From an uncultured Clostridia bacterium (lineage in GTDB: Bacteria; Bacillota; Clostridia; Christensenellales; Borkfalkiaceae): a stretch of 11,526 bases of DNA. Below are positions 7,658 through 11,526 of the stretch, piece after piece; positions within the stretch are counted from its first letter, which is position 1; each line of letters opens with the position of its first letter. The notes below the pieces were generated by a model. The model saw only the letters and a list, made by a program, of their open reading frames with translations, was not told the origin of the DNA and did no database searches. The position numbers and the translations under genes are program-made. Location of the stretch: contig CAJOMT010000065.1 in NCBI GenBank assembly GCA_905235815.1, positions 1 to 11,526 on the forward strand, in the 5' to 3' direction.

Positions 7658-8845
7658 CTACTTCAATTTAAATTTTAAAACTCTTACCGAATAACTTCTA
7701 CCGTATATAAACGGTTCTACGACTACTTCGCCGAAAGAGCGTTTCGCCTCATCGCCGTTATCTAACCATACGCAGTTTTTTATATCCGCATATATCTTTA
7801 CCTTTCTTTTATCTGAGGCGAGTTGCACGTTAGGATCCGCGCTCATCGGTACGTTTTTTATGACCGCATAATAACTCTCGCCGTCGAATAATATATCTGC
7901 ACCGTCCGCCTTTATTTCGCAAGGCTTCGCACTATATATGAACTCTTTGTTGACTTTTATCCACTTGCCTATCTGCTTTAATATCTCCCTGTCCATTGCA
8001 TTTACGCTGCCGTCGCCTCTTAATCCGGTGTTCAACAGATAATTACAACCGAATTTTCTGCAATCGACAAGATTTTCAATAAGTTCCCTTACGGATTTAT
8101 AATTGCAGTCTTCCTCCGCATATCCCCAATGGTCGTTTAATATCTGACACATTTCGCCCGCTCTCGGCCTGTCCGAATTATCGACGAAACAGGGTTTTCC
8201 GCGCTCAAACGTAACGCTGTCTATCTCGGGGTGGCTTACCTCTCCCAATGCGCTCAGCCCCGTATTGTTTATAATCATTGCGTTCGGCTGAAACTTACGA
8301 ATAGTAGAATACAAACGGTCGAATTGCCAATCGGCGTCAGGCTTATCCCAAAATCCGTCAAACCAAAAGCCGCCGACTTCCCCGTAATTTTTACAGAGTA
8401 TTTCCACACTCTCAATCAAATAATCTATGTATTTGGGAAAATTGTCCTTATAATCGGGATTATGCCAGTCAAGTAGCGTATGGTAAAAAAACGGCAATAT
8501 TCCGTCTTCTCGGCAAGCGGTTGTAAATTCCTTTATCAAATCCCTGCCGCAAGCGGAGTGCGGAGCGTCAAAATCGCTCAAAGATAACGTATCGAACAAA
8601 GAAAAACCGTCGTGGTGCCGAGTGGTAAGCGTTATATATTTTGCACCCGCTTCTTTTGCAGTTTTAACAAGTTCTTTTGCCCAATCCTTATCTGTTTCAA
8701 AACTGTTTGCCAAGGCGTTATATTCGCTTTTTTCGAGTTGATGGATATGAAACGCCCATTCGCCTTTACCTATCTTGCTATATAATCCGAAGTGGACGAA
8801 CAATCCGAAACCGAGTTTTGTAAAGTTCTCAACATATTCATACAT
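7658..8845 (-). CDS. Alpha-L-fucosidase, GH29 family
   Basis: GH29 enzymes are retaining exo-alpha-L-fucosidases that release L-fucose from glycan ends. The 395-residue protein opens with the catalytic barrel. FGLFVHFGLYS (13-23) and the KYITLTTRHHDGFSLFDT segment (69-86) are typical sugar-binding regions. GGFWFDGFW (158-166) carries the expected nucleophile, Asp163. HPEIDSVTFE and YLLNTGLRGDG are later family motifs. A short beta-rich C-terminal domain follows from about residue 300. The protein is shorter than many secreted GH29 enzymes, lacks an extra carbohydrate-binding domain and has no signal peptide, so it should act inside the cell on imported fucosyl-oligosaccharides. GAGG at 8855-8858 lies nine bases before the ATG. 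The gene starts 24 bases after fucU and is surely co-transcribed with it. Linkage preference is not predictable. Confidence 0.94.
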   Translation of the reverse strand: MYEYVENFTKLGFGLFVHFGLYSKIGKGEWAFHIHQLEKSEYNALANSFETDKDWAKELVKTAKEAGAKYITLTTRHHDGFSLFDTLSLSDFDAPHSACGRDLIKEFTTACREDGILPFFYHTLLDWHNPDYKDNFPKYIDYLIESVEILCKNYGEVGGFWFDGFWDKPDADWQFDRLYSTIRKFQPNAMIINNTGLSALGEVSHPEIDSVTFERGKPCFVDNSDRPRAGEMCQILNDHWGYAEEDCNYKSVRELIENLVDCRKFGCNYLLNTGLRGDGSVNAMDREILKQIGKWIKVNKEFIYSAKPCEIKADGADILFDGESYYAVIKNVPMSADPNVQLASDKRKVKIYADIKNCVWLDNGDEAKRSFGEVVVEPFIYGRSYSVRVLKFKLK

Positions 8846-8869
8846 TCAGCATATCCTCAATTACGGACT

Positions 8870-9301
8870 TTACTTAATAACACCTTTTTTCAAAATTATA
8901 TTTGCATAAACAGCGCTTTCGCCCGTCGCTATAACCGCATAAGCGGATTTTGCCCTTTCATAGAACTCAAAACGGTCTATATTGTTCACTCTCACGTTTA
9001 TATCGTTTTCATGCGCTATCTTTTCGTATTCCTTCCATATAACGGGATTGATTTTACCCTCGTCGCATTGCATAAGCTGCATCAAAATCATATTGGGATC
9101 GGAATATGCGTCGAGCGGCATGAGTTTAAGAACCGCATCTAACATTTCCGTTCCGCTTATTCCTTCAGCGCGAATTACCCTCTTGCCGAAAGTTTCGGAC
9201 GGAAAATTTGCGTCTGCGATAACTATCTCGTCGCCGTGCCCCATTTCGCACAAAATTTTTAAAAGTTCGGGTGAAACAATTTTCGGTATTCCTTTTAACA
9301 T
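8870..9301 (-). CDS. fucU: L-fucose mutarotase (RbsD/FucU family)
   Basis: FucU interconverts alpha- and beta-L-fucose in the cytoplasm, supplying the anomer used by FucI. The 143-residue protein closely matches E. coli FucU (140 residues) from end to end. It begins MLKGIPKIVSPELLKILCEMGHGDEIVIAD, with His22 in the MGHGDE motif, and ends with RFEFYERAKSAYAVIATGESAVYANIILKKG (Tyr132), which corresponds to the conserved FYERA...YGNILLKKG tail. AAGGAG lies a few bases before the ATG. It is the first clear gene of the fucose cluster. An intrinsic terminator lies about 50 bases upstream of the start, so its expression depends either on readthrough of that terminator or on a weak promoter at about 9310-9350 that cannot be placed confidently. 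Confidence 0.95.
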   Translation of the reverse strand: MLKGIPKIVSPELLKILCEMGHGDEIVIADANFPSETFGKRVIRAEGISGTEMLDAVLKLMPLDAYSDPNMILMQLMQCDEGKINPVIWKEYEKIAHENDINVRVNNIDRFEFYERAKSAYAVIATGESAVYANIILKKGVIK

Positions 9302-9353
9302 AATTTTCTCCTTGAATATCAGTGTTTTTATCTTAAATAATATAACTTTACCT

Positions 9354-9396
9354 AAAAAACGGGCATATTGAGAGAAAATCTCGCCAAATGTGCCCG
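9354..9396 (-). terminator. Intrinsic terminator between the 22-codon ORF and fucU
   Basis: On the minus strand CGGGCACATT (9396-9387) pairs with AATATGCCCG (9369-9360), ten pairs including one G-U. An inner GAGA/TCTC stem sits on top, and TTTTTT (9359-9354) follows directly. It begins six bases after the stop of the 22-codon ORF and lies ahead of fucU. A 7-base segment inside the ORF (9438-9432, GAGAGAA) is complementary to TTCTCTC (9376-9370) in the upper stem, so an alternative fold is possible. Confidence 0.85.
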
Positions 9397-9401
9397 CTAT
9401 A

Positions 9402-9470
9402 TCAAAGATTATTTATTCGGGGATATTTATATTCTCTCCAGTTTGAGCCTTGCCAAGCGTTGATTTTCAT
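9402..9470 (-). CDS. 22-residue leader peptide or microprotein upstream of fucU
   Basis: An ATG at 9468-9470, seven bases after AAGGG, opens a 22-codon frame beginning MKINAWQGSNWREYKYPR and ending with a TGA at 9402-9404. It is precisely framed: a strong promoter ends about 23 bases upstream and an intrinsic terminator begins six bases after the stop. The peptide is polar and basic, with two tryptophans and two tyrosines, and no membrane segment. It matches nothing recognised. It may be a leader peptide whose translation controls readthrough into the fucose operon, or an independent small protein, or the N-terminal stub of a lost gene. There are no repeated codons of one amino acid as in classical attenuator peptides. 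Confidence 0.5.
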   Translation of the reverse strand: MKINAWQGSNWREYKYPRINNL

Positions 9471-9499
9471 ATAGTTTCCCTTTTATTTCTTTATTTATG

Positions 9500-9528
9500 A
9501 TTATACACTCTTATAAAATAAAAGTCAA
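9500..9528 (-). promoter_or_regulatory. Strong sigma-A promoter ahead of the 22-codon ORF and fucose cluster
   Basis: On the minus strand TTGACT (9523-9528) is followed by a 17-base spacer and a perfect TATAAT (9500-9505). The transcript should start near 9493, about 23 bases before the small ORF. It is the only near-consensus promoter upstream of fucU in this gap, so it is the best candidate for driving the fucose genes through the terminator at 9354-9396. Confidence 0.8.
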
Positions 9529-9591
9529 TCGCCTATTGAAACTTTTGGCAGAAATTACTCGTTCAATAATCGGGTAGAGAGATTTGTAAGG

Positions 9592-9614
9592 AAGTAAAGG
9601 CTTTGCCTTTACTT
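9592..9614. terminator. Perfect 10-bp hairpin after the ATPase gene
   Basis: AAGTAAAGGC (9592-9601) and GCCTTTACTT (9605-9614) form a perfect stem with a TTT loop, 15 bases past the ATPase stop. It is probably the ATPase transcript end, but on the minus strand it is followed by CCTTAC rather than a run of T, so it is not a textbook intrinsic terminator. Its GGCTTTGCC core is shared with the hairpin at 44-58. Confidence 0.5.
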
Positions 9615-9628
9615 GAATATTAAAATAA

Positions 9629-10849
9629 CTAAATATAGTTTACGGGAATTATTTTACTCCCTTGCCCAAGCGGCAACACGCTTTCAGCTGTGCATACAAC
9701 TCCGCCTTCACCCACTTCGATAGTCGGAAAATAATTTGCCAAAACTTTGAAACTTTTTATATCTTTAATATTCGGCGAAGCCGTCTTTTTTATTTCTACG
9801 GGATATATCTTTCCGTTTTCATAGAATATCAAATCGACTTCCTGTCCGTCGCCGTTCCTGAAAAAATAAAGGTTCGGCTCTTTACCTGCGTTATAATACG
9901 ATTTTATTATTTCGCTTACGACGTAAGTTTCAAATATATTCCCCGCCTGCGCCCCGTTTATAAGCGTTTCAGTCGTAATCCAGCGGCATAGATAACACAC
10001 AAGCCCCGTATCGGTAAAATACACTTTCGGCGTTTTTACCACACGCTTCGTCGTGTTAAGCGAAAACGGTTGTAAAAGATATATCACGTTTGATGCTTGC
10101 AAAACAGAAAGCCAGCGTTTAATCGTAGGTGCAGACACTCCTATATCTTTTGCAAGAGAATCCATATTAAGTATTTCTCCCGTTCTACCTGCGAGTGCTA
10201 CCATAAATTGCATAAACGTTAAAGTGTCGCCTATCTGCACTAAACTATGCACGTCCCTTTCAATATAAGTATTTACGAAATCGGAATAATATCTTTCCCG
10301 GTCTCTTTCGTTATTTTCATAAAGTGCGGGCATGCTGCCTTTATGAATTATTTCCCAAATATCGTTTATATCGTGTTTCGATATAGGCTTTCTGCTTGAC
10401 AAATAATCAATCGTCGGCAAAAACGGCTTATCAAATTTATCGCCTTTTATTTCACGATAAGACAGTCCAAGCAAGTCAATAACAGAGACTCTGCCGGAAA
10501 GACTTTCGCTGACGTTTTTCATCAGTTCAAACTTTTGCGAACCCGTAAGCAAATACATACCGTTTCTCTTATCTTTGTCTATAACGTATTTAAGACTACC
10601 GAATAAATCGGGAACCTTTTGGACTTCGTCGATTATAAAAGGCGTGCCTTTTAAACGCAAATATCCCGTCGGGTCGCTCGATATTGCACGTATCATATAC
10701 ACATCGTCAAGCGTTTCATACTCGAAATCGGGATACAAGTTTTTTAGCACCGTACTTTTGCCAACCTGTCTCGGTCCTGTTATTAGAACGGCAGGATAGG
10801 TGTTAAACGACTTTTTTATTACGTTTTCTATATGCCTTTTAATATACAT
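9629..10849 (-). CDS. AAA ATPase with C-terminal DUF4143 domain
   Basis: The 406-residue protein belongs to a widespread, poorly understood family of single-gene AAA ATPases. The Walker A motif GPRQVGKST is at 25-33, Walker B FIIDEVQ at 71-77, a sensor-1-like LLTGSQ at 100-105 and a likely arginine finger in SLSGR (Arg120). The middle has a winged-helix-like segment, SLAKDIGVSAPTIKRWLSVL. The C-terminal DUF4143 part has a PD-(D/E)XK nuclease-like pattern: FE near 306-307, EVDLIF with Asp339, and VEIKK with Glu352 and Lys354. It has its own consensus promoter and a CGGAG five bases before the ATG, and a hairpin follows the stop, so it is a single-gene unit unrelated to the fucose genes. Such genes are often gained and lost between strains. 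Its cellular role is unknown; DNA binding or cleavage is only suggested by the fold pattern. Confidence 0.92.
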   Translation of the reverse strand: MYIKRHIENVIKKSFNTYPAVLITGPRQVGKSTVLKNLYPDFEYETLDDVYMIRAISSDPTGYLRLKGTPFIIDEVQKVPDLFGSLKYVIDKDKRNGMYLLTGSQKFELMKNVSESLSGRVSVIDLLGLSYREIKGDKFDKPFLPTIDYLSSRKPISKHDINDIWEIIHKGSMPALYENNERDRERYYSDFVNTYIERDVHSLVQIGDTLTFMQFMVALAGRTGEILNMDSLAKDIGVSAPTIKRWLSVLQASNVIYLLQPFSLNTTKRVVKTPKVYFTDTGLVCYLCRWITTETLINGAQAGNIFETYVVSEIIKSYYNAGKEPNLYFFRNGDGQEVDLIFYENGKIYPVEIKKTASPNIKDIKSFKVLANYFPTIEVGEGGVVCTAESVLPLGQGSKIIPVNYI

Positions 10850-10879
10850 AAAAACTCCGCAAATCTAATATTTGATATT

Positions 10880-10908
10880 ATTATAACGGAAAAATAAAGT
10901 ATTGTCAA
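10880..10908 (-). promoter_or_regulatory. Perfect consensus sigma-A promoter of the ATPase gene
   Basis: On the minus strand a perfect TTGACA (10903-10908), a 17-base spacer and a perfect TATAAT (10880-10885) lie so that transcription starts near 10873, about 24 bases before the ATG. No operator-like inverted repeat overlaps it, which suggests constitutive expression. Confidence 0.9.
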
Positions 10909-10997
10909 GATATAAATGAATTTTATTTAAAAATATTTTAGGGAAATTTTGGGGAAAAGAAATTAAAATTTGTAAGGTAATATCTGCCTCGTGCGGA

Positions 10998-11057
10998 CTA
11001 ACATAATAACATATCAAGAAGTGTCATCTTTTTAATAAGTCGTTTCTGTTTCGGCAT
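10998..11057 (-). CDS. Possible 19-residue microprotein
   Basis: An ATG at 11055-11057, nine bases after an AAAGGAG box (AAGGAG at 11067-11072), opens a 19-codon frame: MPKQKRLIKKMTLLDMLLC, then TAG. The peptide has a basic first half and a hydrophobic, helix-prone second half ending in cysteine. The gap between the upstream terminator (11091-11115) and this ribosome binding site is too short for a promoter, so expression would need readthrough. The strong ribosome binding site is the main support. Nothing similar is recognised, and chance is possible. Confidence 0.35.
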   Translation of the reverse strand: MPKQKRLIKKMTLLDMLLC

Positions 11058-11082
11058 TACTCGCCTCTCCTTTCTATTTTTT

Positions 11083-11115
11083 TGTATAAAAAAAGACGGT
11101 CTAAAACCGTCTTTT
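11083..11115 (-). terminator. Intrinsic terminator of the 59-residue protein gene
   Basis: AAAAGACGGT (11091-11100) and ACCGTCTTTT (11106-11115) form a perfect 10-bp stem with a 5-base loop. On the minus strand the stem is followed by further T residues. It begins five bases after the stop of the small gene at 11121. Confidence 0.9.
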
Positions 11116-11120
11116 ATTTT

Positions 11121-11300
11121 TTAATACATTACGTCTGTTTCGTTTTGCGCCGGAATACCCGTTTCGATACATTTTTTCATTTCTTCGATCTGCTCTTCAC
11201 CGGTTAAACAAGTGGGCATATTCGGATAAAACTCATTAAATTTTTTTTTGTATTGCCCGTTCCAGTATTCCCACTCTTTTTCAAGTTCTTTTTCGTCCAT
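11121..11300 (-). CDS. Small acidic protein, 59 residues, unknown function
   Basis: The ATG at 11298-11300 is preceded by AAGGAG (11307-11312) at six bases, and the stop is followed at once by a strong terminator, so this is very likely a real gene. The protein begins MDEKELEKEWEYWNGQYKKK and continues with a PNMPTCLTGEEQIEEMKKC segment and an ETGIPAQNETD tail. It is charged, rich in Glu and Lys, and has two cysteines, but no membrane segment or signal. Two short helices separated by a proline-containing loop are likely. Short proteins of this look are common in gut Clostridia, but no family can be named. The coding-like frame just upstream ends inside its ribosome binding site, so the two may once have been translationally coupled. 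Confidence 0.7.
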   Translation of the reverse strand: MDEKELEKEWEYWNGQYKKKFNEFYPNMPTCLTGEEQIEEMKKCIETGIPAQNETDVMY

Positions 11301-11310
11301 AATAATCTCC

Positions 11311-11515
11311 TTATATTTTTGATTTTATTTCTATTCTCCCAACACTTGGCTCTTCATACCAGTGGTCTCAGCCGTAAATGTCTAATCGTCCTGTTCTAAA
11401 ACAACAATGCCTGTTTCTTTTGCTACTTTAAAGTCTTTAGTAAATCCAACACCCTCTCGGCGTTACTTTTGTGTTTATTATTAAATTTTTCTCTGGTGTA
11501 TAGTTTTATTCCTCA
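11311..11515 (-). pseudogene. Possible decayed gene end at window edge
   Basis: Three successive stretches on the minus strand look like protein but lie in three different frames. The first (11515 to 11423) includes LYTREKFNNKHKSNAERV and ends at TAG. The second (about 11462 to 11382) includes GFTKDFKVAKETGIVVLEQD and ends at TAG. The third (11367 to 11311) reads DHWYEEPSVGRIEIKSKI and ends at TAA inside the next gene's ribosome binding site. A TGA precedes the third stretch. None has a convincing start. The simplest reading is the frameshifted 3' end of a gene lying mostly outside the window. The family is not recognised, and the short frames may be open by chance. Confidence 0.3.
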
Positions 11516-11526
11516 TCTAATTACTA

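Noticed and set aside
9302..9500. A riboswitch or T-box leader for the fucose operon
   Set aside because: The leader is short and filled by the small ORF. No T-box UGGN motif arrangement or known riboswitch core is visible, so only an attenuator-like terminator is claimed.
1..11526. CRISPR array, tRNA, rRNA or insertion sequence
   Set aside because: No regularly spaced direct repeats, no tRNA or rRNA signatures, and no transposase or paired terminal repeats were seen in either strand.

Overview
The window looks like chromosomal DNA from a low-to-mid GC Gram-positive bacterium of the Clostridia, probably an uncultured gut lineage (inference). The reasons are AAGGAG-type ribosome binding sites, near-consensus TTGACA-17-TATAAT promoters, the comF-secA gene pair, a zinc-finger-tailed SecA, and genes for using L-fucose, a host mucin sugar. 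Every clear gene except one lies on the minus strand.

Region 1 (about 1-3950) is housekeeping. secA follows comF (a ComFC-type phosphoribosyltransferase). comF is preceded by a consensus promoter at 3914-3942 and a structured leader of about 230 nt, a candidate noncoding RNA. The hpf/raiA gene that often lies beside secA in Firmicutes is absent from the gap. A nested hairpin block follows secA at 13-133. Region 2 (about 3950-4440) holds the only plus-strand gene, a 128-residue protein with three predicted membrane helices. It ends at a strong hairpin that can terminate transcription from both sides.

Region 3 (4459-9528) is a minus-strand L-fucose cluster in the order fucU (mutarotase), GH29 alpha-L-fucosidase, alpha/beta hydrolase, fucI (isomerase). 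The fucosidase has no signal peptide, so it should release L-fucose from imported oligosaccharides. FucU interconverts the fucose anomers and FucI makes L-fuculose. The hydrolase may remove an acyl group. Kinase, aldolase, transporter and regulator are not in the window. Ahead of fucU sits a tiny unit: a strong promoter, a 22-codon ORF and an intrinsic terminator, which is either a leader-peptide attenuator or a separate microprotein gene. The two larger gaps in the cluster carry short coding-like scars sharing a W-L-K-D-A motif that recalls the N-terminus of GH13 enzymes.

Region 4 (9592-11526) is accessory. It has a DUF4143-type AAA ATPase with its own perfect consensus promoter, a 19-codon ORF, an uncharacterised 59-residue protein with its own terminator, and at the window edge what looks like the decayed end of a gene broken over three frames.
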